This document shows, one piece after another, positions 42,444 through 52,985 of a stretch of 64,000 bases of DNA. Numbering within the stretch: position 1 is the stretch's first letter; each line of letters opens with the position of its first letter. Location: assembly GCA_934632155.1 (NCBI GenBank), contig CAKTXZ010000005.1:62001-126000 (forward strand), in the 5' to 3' direction. Below the pieces are notes generated by a model. It did not search any database, had not been told where the DNA came from, and saw only the letters and a program-made list of their open reading frames with translations. The stretch is from an uncultured Clostridia bacterium. GTDB taxonomy: Bacteria; Bacillota; Clostridia; Christensenellales; Aristaeellaceae. The translations under genes were made by a program, and so were the position numbers.

Positions 42444-43652
42444 ATGGAACGATTTACTTCCGCGCAGCGGCGGATGCTTTTTTTATGCTTTCTTTGTTAT
42501 TCGGCGGCATATACGGGGCGGCTGAATTTGTCGGCGTCTCTGCCCGGACTGCGGGCGGAGCTGCTGCTGAGCGAAACGCAGTCGGGGCTGTTCCAGACGC
42601 TGCTGGCGCTGGTGTATGCGACCGGCCAGATCGTCAACGGCGCGTTGGCGGACAGGGTCAGCGCGCGGCGCAGCATCGGCATTGGGCTGCTTTTGTCGGC
42701 GGCGTGCAATGCGGCCTTCGGCCTTTCGCATCGCTTTGGCCTGATGGCGGCGCTGTGGGCGCTCAACGGCGCGGCGCAGTCCATGCTCTGGACGCCGATT
42801 GTCAGGATGACCGCCGCATGGTTTTCCGGAAAGCAGCGCGAACGCGCGTCTTTTGTGCTGTCCGTTACGGTAATTTTCGGGCATCTGGCGGCATGGGCGC
42901 TGTCCGGGCTGCTGGCGTCGGCGCTGAATTGGCGCTTTTCTTTTCTGGCGCCTGCCGGCGTGATGGCGGCGGCAGGCGCGGCGGCGCTTCTGCTTTTGCG
43001 CGATAAGCCGTCGACGGCGACGGCGGCGCGGGAAGCGCGCGGGCGAACGCCGGGCGTTCCGCTGCACAGGCTGCTGCTGGAAACGGGGCTGGCCGCGCTG
43101 CTCTTATGCTGCGTATGCAACGGCTTTGTGCGTGACGGCGTGGTCGCGTGGGCGCCGACGATTCTGGCGCTCGGACAGGACGGAACGTCCGTTAGCTCCA
43201 CGCTGCTGTCGCTGCTGATTCCGCTGATTAACCTATCGGGCGTTCTGCTGGTGCGCCGGTGCTATCGCCTGCTGCGCGGCGGCGCGCGCCCGGCGGTGGG
43301 CGCGCTGCTGCTTGTCAGCGGCGCGATGGCGTTGGCACTGGTTTTTCTGAACAAAAGCGCCGCAATGCGCGTGACGCTCATGGGCCTTTGCTGCGCGGCA
43401 AACTATGGCCTTGTGCCGTTGATTAATACGCTTATCCCCATGGAATATGAGGCGGCGGGGCGCGTGGGGCTGGTGGCCGGACTGGCAGATTGCTTTATTC
43501 ACTTGGGCTCCGCGCTGGCGGGCGTTCTGACGGGCGCGCTGAGCGATGCGGCGGGCTGGCAGGGTGTGTATATTCTTTGGGCGGCCGTATCGTTTGCAGG
43601 CGCGCTGTTCGCCGCCGCGTCCATTCGCGGCGGCAGGCGGCTGCAGGAATAA
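42444..43652 (+). CDS. MFS transporter
   Basis: A 402-residue major facilitator with 12 predicted helices; the first segment reads CYSAAYTGRLNLSASLPGL, recalling the OPA (organophosphate/phosphate antiporter) and related subfamilies, and GALADRVSARRSIGIGLLL is the loop 2-3 motif (DRxSARR). Substrate is unknown. The ribosome binding site is weak (GCGAGGA about 10 bases before the ATG). It converges with the EamA gene, whose stop is 16 bases away. Confidence 0.82.
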   Translation: MERFTSAQRRMLFLCFLCYSAAYTGRLNLSASLPGLRAELLLSETQSGLFQTLLALVYATGQIVNGALADRVSARRSIGIGLLLSAACNAAFGLSHRFGLMAALWALNGAAQSMLWTPIVRMTAAWFSGKQRERASFVLSVTVIFGHLAAWALSGLLASALNWRFSFLAPAGVMAAAGAAALLLLRDKPSTATAAREARGRTPGVPLHRLLLETGLAALLLCCVCNGFVRDGVVAWAPTILALGQDGTSVSSTLLSLLIPLINLSGVLLVRRCYRLLRGGARPAVGALLLVSGAMALALVFLNKSAAMRVTLMGLCCAANYGLVPLINTLIPMEYEAAGRVGLVAGLADCFIHLGSALAGVLTGALSDAAGWQGVYILWAAVSFAGALFAAASIRGGRRLQE

Positions 43653-43667
43653 GGGGCGCGCCGGGCT

Positions 43668-44558
43668 TTACACGCGCATGAGCATCATGGCCGCGAAGGC
43701 CAGCACAGAACCGGCGACGCTTTGCCATGCGGGCTTTTCACCGAAGAACAGCGCTGCCATTCCGTTGGCGACGATCAGCCCGAGCCCCTGCTGCATGGGG
43801 TAGAGCACAATGGCGGGAAGATAGGCGGCGGCCGCCGTCTGCGCGTAGGAAAAAAGAAACAGGCACAGCGCCATGACGACAAGGTAAGCAAGCGTGCGAC
43901 GGGAGGGCGTTTCGTCGGCCGTCGGGCGAAGCGAGCCGCGCTTGGCGGCAACGTAAATAAGCGCCAGCGTGAGGAAGGCCGCGGCGTAGGTGTAGAAATT
44001 GAAGGTCAGCACGGGCTCGCCGGCGCAATAATATCGAAACAGCTTCTGCGTGAAGGCGCATAGGCCGCCGGCCAAGCCGGCCAGCAGGAGCAGCGGCAGA
44101 TCGCGAAGCGTGAGCTTACGCTTAGCGCGGCTGCTGTAGCCGCACATCAGCCCTACCGCGCCGATCAGCACGGCCAGTCCGATCAACTGCCGCGGGGCGA
44201 TTACTTCGCCCAGAAACAGCGCGCCGCCGGCGGCGGGCACCATCGTGCCCAGCATCAGGAACACGTCCAACATCGTATAGGCGCTGTACTGCACCGCCAG
44301 CACCCAGCTGACGACCGAAACCGCCGTGCTGACGCCGTTTAAGGCCGCGATGCCCAGCATGCGCCCGGAGGCGGCAAGGGTTTCGCCTGTAATCAGTAGG
44401 ATTACCAGCCCTATGAGCACGCAAAACGCCATGCGCAGCGCGTTAAAGGCTAACGCCGGACGCACGCCATGCACAGCGCCGCTGATTTTCTTTCCGCAAA
44501 AGCCCTTAGACGCGCCGAAAAACAGCGCCATGAGCAGAAATAGGTAGCCGGGATTCAT
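43668..44558 (-). CDS. EamA-family DMT transporter
   Basis: 296 residues with ten predicted helices in two EamA repeats: NPGYLFLLMALFFGASKGFC at the start and the second repeat from about residue 150, ending GEKPAWQSVAGSVLAFAAMML, a common DMT end. Substrate unknown; many are metabolite exporters. The ATG is preceded by GGAGGCG. It is read toward the MFS gene, and the DtxR-type regulator lies behind it on the same strand, 113 bases upstream, but separated by a terminator, so they are probably separate transcripts. Confidence 0.82.
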   Translation of the reverse strand: MNPGYLFLLMALFFGASKGFCGKKISGAVHGVRPALAFNALRMAFCVLIGLVILLITGETLAASGRMLGIAALNGVSTAVSVVSWVLAVQYSAYTMLDVFLMLGTMVPAAGGALFLGEVIAPRQLIGLAVLIGAVGLMCGYSSRAKRKLTLRDLPLLLLAGLAGGLCAFTQKLFRYYCAGEPVLTFNFYTYAAAFLTLALIYVAAKRGSLRPTADETPSRRTLAYLVVMALCLFLFSYAQTAAAAYLPAIVLYPMQQGLGLIVANGMAALFFGEKPAWQSVAGSVLAFAAMMLMRV

Positions 44559-44633
44559 GCACGAACGCCTCCGTTAGCGTTTTGCCTGCGACGCGCAAAG
44601 CATCGTCTTGCGGCCATGGGCAACGCGCCCTGC

Positions 44634-44671
44634 AAAAAAGGCGCGAAGACCAGACGAAGCGTCCTTCGCGC
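44634..44671 (-). terminator. Terminator of the DtxR-family gene
   Basis: On the minus strand GCGCGAAG pairs with CTTCGCGC, followed by CTTTTTTG, directly after the stop codon. Confidence 0.8.
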
Positions 44672-45052
44672 TTATTTCTTTTGCAAGATGTATTTTTCGG
44701 CGTGACGCTTCATGGCCTCGTAGGTTTCCTCGCTCAGGTCATGCTCGACCTTGCAGGCGTCCTCCCGCGCGACTTTCTCGCCTACGCCCAGATACATAAA
44801 AACCGCCGTAAGCGTTCTGTGACGTTCGTAAATTCTCGCGGCGATGGCCATGCCCTCGGGCGTGAGGCTGATGAGGCCGTCCTTATCCATAGTAATATAG
44901 CCGTTTTCGCGCAGACGCTTCGTCGCGTAGCTGACGCTGGGCTTGGTGACGTTTAGCTCGTTGGCGATATCGACGGAACGAATGTAGCCGTGCTGCTCGC
45001 GCATCATCAGCATGGCCTCCAGATAATCCTCGGCGGATTTCAGAATTCGCAT
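44672..45052 (-). CDS. DtxR/MntR-family metal-dependent regulator
   Basis: 126 residues without the SH3-like third domain, so of MntR/IdeR short form. The winged helix covers 1-65 (SAEDYLEAMLMMREQ, then SVDIANELNVTKPSVSYATK as recognition helix). The metal and dimerisation domain has RHRTLTAVFMYLG, CKVEHDLSEET and MKRHAEKY. Metal ligands of this family map to the E/D of SAEDYLEA and the C-E-H of CKVEHD; a Cys at that place is more like iron-responsive than manganese-responsive members, but I would not decide from it. It is the only such regulator in the window and a candidate to bind the TTAG-N6-CTAA sites at feo. Confidence 0.88.
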   Translation of the reverse strand: MRILKSAEDYLEAMLMMREQHGYIRSVDIANELNVTKPSVSYATKRLRENGYITMDKDGLISLTPEGMAIAARIYERHRTLTAVFMYLGVGEKVAREDACKVEHDLSEETYEAMKRHAEKYILQKK

Positions 45053-45078
45053 AGCGTCTCACCTTCTTTCTTCGGTTC

Positions 45079-45107
45079 AGCGTATCACATTTGCGCCCCA
45101 AAAGCAA
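45079..45107 (-). promoter_or_regulatory. Promoter for the DtxR-family gene
   Basis: On the minus strand TTGCTT (45107-45102), 17-base spacer, TACGCT (45084-45079), 27 bases before the start. No TTAG-N6-CTAA box is present, so autoregulation through that motif is not suggested. Confidence 0.55.
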
Positions 45108-45220
45108 GCGGACGGACGGCGCGCGGCCATGCAAATTTTTTTCTGCTTTCGGGGCACGGGGGATAAAAGCAAAAAAATGCCGCAAAACAACGAAAGCGTG
45201 CGGAAAGGCGGAAAAAGAGG

Positions 45221-45250
45221 TTGACAAACGGGATTGAAAACGGGTATAAT
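45221..45250 (+). promoter_or_regulatory. Promoter for yceD-rpmF
   Basis: TTGACA at 45221-45226, 18-base spacer, TATAAT at 45245-45250. Strong boxes, 30 bases before the yceD start. Confidence 0.75.
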
Positions 45251-45279
45251 AGCAGACGGTCACGATTGGAGTGATGTAC

Positions 45280-45807
45280 ATGCTGCTGGACATTTCCCGC
45301 GCTTTGCGCGCTCCCGGAGAGGAAATTCCCTTCCTGCATCGTGATGCCATCCCGCCGCAGGAGATCTTCGGCGAAACGGTGACGTTTGACGATGTGATCC
45401 TGTCCGGGCATTATTCCTTCGCAGGCGACAGCCTGCGGCTGGAAGGCGTTCTGACGACGACGGCTCATGGGGCGTGCGCCGGGTGCTTGGCGCCGGTTGC
45501 GTTTCCGGCGGAGGTTCCCTTCGACGAAGTCTTCACCCGCCTGACCAGATACGCTTCCCAACAGGAGGAAGACCCTGAGGAAGAACGACTGGTGTTCGAG
45601 GGCTCTCGCGTAGAGCTTTCGCATCTGGCGTTGACGCTGGCTGTGCTGGCGCTGCCCATGCGCTTTGAATGCGGCGAAAGCTGCCCGGCGCTGGCGCGTT
45701 TGCAGCCGGATGATTCCCAACCCACGCATGCTTGCCAGAAGGACATGCCCGACCAGCATCCTTTTTCGGCATTGCAGCAATTGCTGACAAAGGATCAGGA
45801 GGTGTAA
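45280..45807 (+). CDS. yceD: YceD-family (DUF177) protein
   Basis: 175 residues; the GACAGCLAPVAFPAEVPFDE core with CxxC and the acidic EEDPEEERLVFEG segment are typical of DUF177/YceD, which almost always precedes rpmF and, from other bacteria, is linked to 23S rRNA/50S assembly. Three starts are close together (GTG 45271, ATG 45274, ATG 45280); the last is chosen because GGAG at 45268-45271 is then 8 bases away. rpmF begins 3 bases past the stop. A second Cys pair (ECGESC) may complete a metal site. Confidence 0.85.
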   Translation: MLLDISRALRAPGEEIPFLHRDAIPPQEIFGETVTFDDVILSGHYSFAGDSLRLEGVLTTTAHGACAGCLAPVAFPAEVPFDEVFTRLTRYASQQEEDPEEERLVFEGSRVELSHLALTLAVLALPMRFECGESCPALARLQPDDSQPTHACQKDMPDQHPFSALQQLLTKDQEV

Positions 45808-45810
45808 GTT

Positions 45811-46002
45811 ATGGCTCTGCCCAAAGGAAAAGTTTCGAAGGCTCGCGGCCGCAGCCGTCGCGCCAATTGGAAGCTGCAGCTTCCCGCCATCGTGGAATGC
45901 TCCCAGTGCCACAAGCTGAAGCTGGCGCACCGCGTCTGCAAGCATTGCGGCTATTATGACGGCAAGCAGGTCGTCACGGTGAGCGAAGAAAAGAACGCGT
46001 AA
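45811..46002 (+). CDS. rpmF: 50S ribosomal protein L32
   Basis: 63 residues: MALPKGKVSKARGRSRRANW at the start and a C-terminal zinc ribbon with two CxxC pairs (CSQCHK and CKHCGYY). This is the zinc-binding (C+) form of L32. AGGAGGTG precedes the ATG. Confidence 0.97.
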   Translation: MALPKGKVSKARGRSRRANWKLQLPAIVECSQCHKLKLAHRVCKHCGYYDGKQVVTVSEEKNA

Positions 46003-46013
46003 GCGCTCTGACG

Positions 46014-46042
46014 CCGGAGCGGTCGTTTTTCGGCCGCTCCGG
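46014..46042 (+). terminator. Hairpin after rpmF
   Basis: CCGGAGCGG and CCGCTCCGG arms with a T-rich loop, 11 bases after the rpmF stop, no T-run after it. It may end the yceD-rpmF transcript or belong to the start of the T-box leader. Confidence 0.5.
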
Positions 46043-46044
46043 AT

Positions 46045-46290
46045 GCATATACCCCTGCGAACGGGAGGAGTACGCGTATTTTCCCCTCAGAGAGGGCGCG
46101 CCCATCGGCTGAGAGGCGGCTCGGGATGAAAATGCGCGGAAGGTCGCCCGGGAGGGCGGAGGGCGAAGAAAAGCTAACCCTCGCGTTTGGCGTACGTTAC
46201 AGCGCCCCAAGGCAAACGGAGGACAAGTCCGTTTGTGAAGCAAGGTGGTACCACGGGTCGCTCCGTCCTTCGGGACGAAGCGGCTTTTTG
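46045..46290 (+). promoter_or_regulatory. T-box leader for valS (valine specifier)
   Basis: All parts of a T-box are visible: an AGTA bulge at the Stem I base (near 46070), CTCAGAGAGGGCG and GGCTGAGAGGCGGC in the upper stem, a GTC triplet (46143-46145) in the specifier loop position opposite the AGTA bulge, and the T-box sequence AAGGTGGTACCACG at 46242-46255. A terminator (CGTCC/GGACG, then GGCTTTTTG) ends at 46290. GTC is a valine codon, which agrees with the downstream gene. Uncharged tRNA-Val would favour the antiterminator. Confidence 0.93.
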
Positions 46291-46312
46291 CATTCAAAAA
46301 GGAGTGAAAGCC

Positions 46313-49027
<2,715 letters not shown>

Positions 49028-49035
49028 GCAAAAAA

Positions 49036-49083
49036 CGGCGGCGGGGGATTCTTTGGGCGAACGAGGAATTCTCCCGTCCGCCG
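49036..49083 (+). terminator. Gene-end hairpin after valS
   Basis: CGGCGGCGGGGGATTC pairs with GAATTCTCCCGTCCGCCG (a few mismatches) 9 bases after the valS stop, without T-run. It shares the GGGGGAtt stem start with others. Confidence 0.5.
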
Positions 49084-49184
49084 GGATAAAGCGCGGCCGG
49101 AGCTGCGCGAAAAGGACGCGCTGCCGGCGGGAAAATGGCCCGGGCAGCGGAGACTGCGAAGCAATCGCAGCACAGGAGGAACGC

Positions 49185-50117
49185 ATGGAATTTCATCACG
49201 TGCCGGTGTTATTGGACGAGGCGCTCTGCGCGCTGTCGCCTGCGGCGGGGCAGACCTTTGCGGACGGAACGCTGGGCGGCGGCGGTCACAGCGAGGCGAT
49301 TTTGCGCCGTATCGGCGCGAACGGCCTGCTCTATGGGATTGATCGCGACGCGGCGGCGATTGCGGCGGCGACGGCGCGGTTGAGCGGGTATCCCGGCTTT
49401 CACGCGGTGCATGGCAATTTTCATGACGTAAAGGCGCTGCTGCCCGGCGTTGCGCTGGACGGCGGGCTGCTGGATCTGGGCGTTTCCTCCTATCAGCTGG
49501 ATACGCCGTCGCGCGGCTTTTCGTATCATGAAAACGCGCCGCTGGATATGCGCATGGATACGTCGCAGGGCATGACGGCGGCGGAATATGTAAACAGTGT
49601 GGACGAAAAGGAATTTGCGCGTGTTTTGCGCGATTACGGCGATGAAAAGTGGGCCGCGCGCATTGCGCAGATTTTGATGGAAAAACGAAGGGAGCGCCCG
49701 CTGGCGACCACGGCGGATCTGGTCGCCGTAGTGGACGCGGCGATTCCCAAGGCGGTTCGACGCAAGGACGACGGCCATCCCGCGCGGCGTACCTTTCAGG
49801 CTGTGCGCATCGCAGTGAACGACGAGCTGGCGCCGCTGGAAAGGGCGCTGGAGGATTGGGTGGACATGCTTCGCCCGGGCGGACGGCTGTGCGTGATTAC
49901 GTTTCATTCCGTTGAGGACAGAATCGTCAAGCATACGTTTCGCCGGCTGCAGAATCCCTGCGTCTGCCCGCCCAAGGCGCCGGTGTGCACCTGCGGAAAA
50001 AAGCCGCTGGGACGGGCGGTCGGCGGCGCGGTTAAGGCGGGCGCGGCGGAGCTGATGCGCAACCCGCGCGCGCACAGCGCCACGCTGCGCACCTTTGAAA
50101 AGGAGGCGGGGGAATGA
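49185..50117 (+). CDS. rsmH: 16S rRNA (cytosine(1402)-N4)-methyltransferase
   Basis: 310 residues: the SAM-binding TLGGGGHSEAILRR region, IDRDAAAI, LDLGVSSYQLD, the FSYHENAPLDMRMD stretch, and the C-terminal FHSVEDRIVKHTFR. RsmH makes m4C at 1402 in the 30S P site, together with RsmI, which adds the 2'-O-methyl of m4Cm1402. Remarkably, rsmI is the next gene with an ATGA overlap, and the usual neighbours (mraZ, ftsL, pbp) are missing here. AGGAGGA precedes the ATG. Confidence 0.95.
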   Translation: MEFHHVPVLLDEALCALSPAAGQTFADGTLGGGGHSEAILRRIGANGLLYGIDRDAAAIAAATARLSGYPGFHAVHGNFHDVKALLPGVALDGGLLDLGVSSYQLDTPSRGFSYHENAPLDMRMDTSQGMTAAEYVNSVDEKEFARVLRDYGDEKWAARIAQILMEKRRERPLATTADLVAVVDAAIPKAVRRKDDGHPARRTFQAVRIAVNDELAPLERALEDWVDMLRPGGRLCVITFHSVEDRIVKHTFRRLQNPCVCPPKAPVCTCGKKPLGRAVGGAVKAGAAELMRNPRAHSATLRTFEKEAGE

Positions 50118-50968
50118 GCGCGCTTTACGTTGTGGCAACGCCGATCGGGAACCTTGGCGATATGAGCCCGCGCGCGGTGGAAACGCTGAAAAAGGTTGCG
50201 CTGATCGCGGCGGAGGATACGCGCGTTACGCGCAAGCTGACCACGCATTTTGGCGTCGATACGCCGCTGATTTCCTGCCATGAGCACAACGAGCGCGGCC
50301 GCGCGGAGGAATTGGTTGCGCGCATGCTGCGCGAGGATATCGACGTGGCGGTGGTGACCGATGCGGGCACGCCCGCCATTTCCGATCCGGGCACGGCGCT
50401 GGTGCGCGCGGCGGCGGAGAGCGGCATTCCCGTGCTGGCGGTGTCCGGGCCGAGCGCCTGCGTATCCGCCGTGTCGGTCAGCGGGTTTGATTTTTCGGCG
50501 TTTACGTTTTACGGCTTTTTGCCGCGCGAGAAAAAGGAGCTGCGGGAAAAGCTGCTGCAGATCGGCCGGAAGGGCGAGGGCGCGGTGTTTCATGAATCGC
50601 CGCATCGCGTGAAGGCGCTGGTTGCGGCGATTGCCGATACGCTGCCGGGGGCGCGGCTGTCCGTCAGCTGCGATTTGACCAAGCTGCACGAATTGACGCT
50701 GCGCGGCGCGCCGGAGGAAATTCTGGCGCGGCTGGAGGAAAACGAAAAGAGCGAAAAGGGCGAATACTGCGTGGTGGCTGATCTGCGGCAGGTGAAGCTG
50801 CCCGAGGAAGCGCCCGTCGCGCAGACGTCGCTTGAGGCGCGCCTGTTCGAGGGTCTGCTGCGCGGTGAAAGCCTGCGCGCTGCCATGCAGGCGCTGGTTT
50901 CCGCCGGGGAGAAGAAAAACGCCGTGTACGCTGCGTCGCTGCGCGTGAAGGCGCTGCTGGATGCGTGA
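50114..50968 (+). CDS. rsmI: 16S rRNA (cytidine(1402)-2'-O)-methyltransferase
   Basis: 284 residues of the tetrapyrrole-methylase-like fold: LYVVATPIGNLGDMSPRAVE, AEDTRVTRKL, TDAGTPAISDPG, VSGPSA and FYGFLPREKKELRE. It completes the m4Cm1402 modification begun by RsmH, whose stop it overlaps by four bases. C-terminal domain of about 50 residues present; full length. Confidence 0.95.
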   Translation: MSALYVVATPIGNLGDMSPRAVETLKKVALIAAEDTRVTRKLTTHFGVDTPLISCHEHNERGRAEELVARMLREDIDVAVVTDAGTPAISDPGTALVRAAAESGIPVLAVSGPSACVSAVSVSGFDFSAFTFYGFLPREKKELREKLLQIGRKGEGAVFHESPHRVKALVAAIADTLPGARLSVSCDLTKLHELTLRGAPEEILARLEENEKSEKGEYCVVADLRQVKLPEEAPVAQTSLEARLFEGLLRGESLRAAMQALVSAGEKKNAVYAASLRVKALLDA

Positions 50969-51059
50969 GGCAAACGCGATGCTGTAAACGGCGTTTTTCA
51001 TTGGAAATGCCGGCCTTTGGTAAAATAAAAATCGTGAAAGCGGCATATCAATATCATAG

Positions 51060-51094
51060 AAGGCGGGTTTCCTGCCATGCGGGGAATCCGCCTT
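51060..51094. terminator. Bidirectional hairpin between rsmI and the SpoU gene
   Basis: AAGGCGGGTTTCC pairs with GGGGAATCCGCCTT (a few G-T pairs), at the meeting point of the two convergent genes. TTTCC follows on the plus strand. Confidence 0.5.
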
Positions 51095-51106
51095 TCCGAT
51101 ATGCGT

Positions 51107-51925
51107 TTACGGGCAAAGCGTCCAGAACGCGACGGCGGCCGCCGCGGCCACATTGAGCGAATCCACGCCGCGGCGCATGGGAATGACGACCGTAACGTCG
51201 CAGCGGGCGATTGTCTCGGGGGACAGGCCGTCGCCCTCCGTGCCCAGCCAAAGCGCGAGCTTTTCCGCCTGCCGCAGGGCGGGGGTATCGATGGAAACGG
51301 CCTGATCGCTCAGCGCCAGCGCGGCGGTTTGAAAGCCGAAGCGCTGAAGCAGCGTAAGGCCGGAGCATGGCCATTGAGCCGCCGCATTGCCTGCGCGCGC
51401 CCACGGAACCTGAAAAACCGTGCCCATGCTGACCCTTAGCGCGCGGCGGGAGAGCGGATCGCAGCAGGTGGGGGAGAGGAGAACGCCGTCCACGCCCAGC
51501 GCGGCGGCGCTGCGGAAAATGGCGCCCAGATTGCTGTCGTCCGCGATTCCTTCCAGTACGGCCAGCCTGCGCGCACCCGTGCAAACGGCCGCTGCCTCGG
51601 CGGGGACGGGGCGGCGCATGGCGCACAGAACGCCGCGGGTCAGGGCGTAGCCGGTAAGCTGTGCGAGCGTCTCATGCTCCGCCGTGAAGACGGGGCAATC
51701 GTAGCCCTCCGCCAGCGAAAGCGTGCGCGGAAGCCTGCGTTCTTCGGAAAGGAAGGAAAGCGGCGCGCACCCGGCGCGCAGCGCGGCGGCGACGACCTTT
51801 TCGCTTTCGGCGATGAATATGCCTGCTTCCGGATGCTGTCGGCTGCGCAGCTGCGGCTGCGTCAGACGCGCATAGGGCGCAAGGGCAGGCAGCGAAAGAT
51901 CGTCTGTGCGGATAATCTGCGGCAT
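51107..51925 (-). CDS. TrmH/SpoU-family RNA 2'-O-methyltransferase
   Basis: 272 residues: an N-terminal substrate-binding domain (about 15-100, AGIFIAESEKVVAAALRAG) and a C-terminal SPOUT domain with the knot motifs LEGIADDSNLGAIFRSAAA, WLGTEGDGLSP and IPMRRGVDSLNVAAAAAVA. These are motifs 1-3 of the SpoU class. It modifies rRNA or tRNA ribose; which one is not shown (RlmB-like and TrmH-like members share the motifs). GGAGGA precedes the ATG at 51925; an ATG 18 codons upstream lies over the presumed promoter (TGC-TACACT extended -10 on the minus strand at about 51975). Confidence 0.88.
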   Translation of the reverse strand: MPQIIRTDDLSLPALAPYARLTQPQLRSRQHPEAGIFIAESEKVVAAALRAGCAPLSFLSEERRLPRTLSLAEGYDCPVFTAEHETLAQLTGYALTRGVLCAMRRPVPAEAAAVCTGARRLAVLEGIADDSNLGAIFRSAAALGVDGVLLSPTCCDPLSRRALRVSMGTVFQVPWARAGNAAAQWPCSGLTLLQRFGFQTAALALSDQAVSIDTPALRQAEKLALWLGTEGDGLSPETIARCDVTVVIPMRRGVDSLNVAAAAAVAFWTLCP

Positions 51926-52038
51926 AAGAAGTCCTCCGTTTGATATCTTTTTGATATCTGCTCTATTGCAGTGTAGCACATTTTTAATGGAAAGAAAACC
52001 GAAAACTGTAAAGCGTGGAAAAGGCGCGCAGAGCGGCG

Positions 52039-52102
52039 CAGACTGTTAAAAGGGTTGCGGCCAGGCCTGCGGGATGTCATGAAGGACGCTCGGCCCTTCA
52101 TG
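52039..52102 (-). repeat. Intergenic hairpin repeat, copy R3
   Basis: On the minus strand a hairpin with ATGAAGG/CCTTCAT arms (52078-52102) is followed by ACATCCCGCAGGCC...CCTTTTAACAGTCTG. This aligns with R2 at 55647-55723 over about 43 bases with most bases identical. No function is seen; it lies between the SpoU gene and the feo promoter. Confidence 0.6.
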
Positions 52103-52339
52103 CTCATTCATATCGCCCCGGCTTGGCCGGGCGGGGGATGCTGCGGAGCGCTCACGCGGAAAAATCATGGCCGAAGCCTTGTTCTGCAGGAGAAAGGGTT
52201 CGCCCTGTGGGGAGCGCGTCAAAAACGCAGCTTTTGACGCGCAGAGGCGCGCGTGGCGCGGCGAAACGACGCTTTCGCGACGGGGCGGCGCTTTGTACGC
52301 TTGCGTTTTCTGACAATGATATTTTTTTCTGAAGGGATG

Positions 52340-52368
52340 TTGACAAGCGATGTTAGATGTGTTAAACT
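52340..52368 (+). promoter_or_regulatory. Promoter of the feo operon
   Basis: TTGACA at 52340-52345, 17-base spacer, TAAACT at 52363-52368. The first TTAG-N6-box overlaps spacer and -10. Upstream bases 52103-52339 hold no gene that I can support. Confidence 0.75.
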
Positions 52369-52435
52369 ACGCAGCGGTTAGAGGGAGCTAACGCCCGATA
52401 GCCGATTTTCCGGCCCATCTGTTAGATGCGGCTAA
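52353..52435 (+). promoter_or_regulatory. Three DtxR/IdeR-like operators at feo
   Basis: TTAG-N6-(C/T)TAA-like boxes: TTAGATGTGTTAAA at 52353-52366, TTAGAGGGAGCTAA at 52378-52391, and TTAGATGCGGCTAA at 52422-52435. They match the central part of the IdeR/DtxR consensus (TTAGGTTAGCCTAACCTAA). One covers the promoter, two lie in the leader. An iron- or manganese-loaded DtxR-family repressor, possibly the one at 44672-45052, is expected to bind. Confidence 0.7.
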
Positions 52436-52455
52436 TCTTGGGAGGCGAGCGAGAC

Positions 52456-52668
52456 ATGATGCCCTTGGCAATGGCGAGCGTCGGCGATGCGAATGTCATT
52501 CGCCAGATCACGGGAAGGGACGAGGTGCGTCAGCATTTGGCGGAGCTTGGCTTTGTGGTCGGCGCGGAGGTGACGATTGTCAGCGAGCTGGGCGGCAATC
52601 TGATCCTGTCCGTCAAGGAAAGCCGGGTGGCGCTGGATAAGTCCATGGCGATGCGAATCATGGTGTAG
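52456..52668 (+). CDS. feoA: FeoA-domain protein 1
   Basis: 70 residues with an SH3-like FeoA fold: RQHLAELGFVVGAEVTIVSE and NLILSVKESRVALDKSMAMRIMV. FeoA is a small cytoplasmic partner of FeoB that influences its GTPase/transport. Start chosen at 52456 because GGAGGC is about 10 bases upstream; an ATG at 52426 overlaps the third operator and has no signal. First of four genes in the iron operon. Confidence 0.88.
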   Translation: MMPLAMASVGDANVIRQITGRDEVRQHLAELGFVVGAEVTIVSELGGNLILSVKESRVALDKSMAMRIMV

Positions 52669-52716
52669 CCGGACGTGCGCGTCGCGAACAACCATCGAAA
52701 AAGGAGAGGCGAGAGC

Positions 52717-52938
52717 ATGAAAACACTCAAGGACGTCAAAATCGGCGAAACGGCGGTCGTTGAACGGCTGCACGGCGAAGGCGCGCTCAAGCGCCGCATC
52801 ATGGACATGGGGCTGACGAAGGGCACGACGGTATACGTGCGAAAGGTTGCGCCGCTGGGCGACCCGCTGGAATTGACCGTGCGCGGCTATGAACTGAGCG
52901 TTCGCAAGGCGGACGCGGAGCTGATCGAGGTTCGTTAA
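52717..52938 (+). CDS. feoA: FeoA-domain protein 2
   Basis: 73 residues: MKTLKDVKIGETAVVERLHG, then ALKRRIMDMGLTKGTTVYVRKVAPLGDP, the classic FeoA core. It is distinct from the first FeoA (low identity) and more canonical. Tandem FeoA genes before FeoB are common in Clostridia. AAGGAG precedes the ATG by about 11 bases; 47 bases separate it from feoB. Confidence 0.92.
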   Translation: MKTLKDVKIGETAVVERLHGEGALKRRIMDMGLTKGTTVYVRKVAPLGDPLELTVRGYELSVRKADAELIEVR

Positions 52939-52985
52939 GCCGCTTCGATTTCCATACAGGCGATTGTGCGAAGGAGGAGAACATC

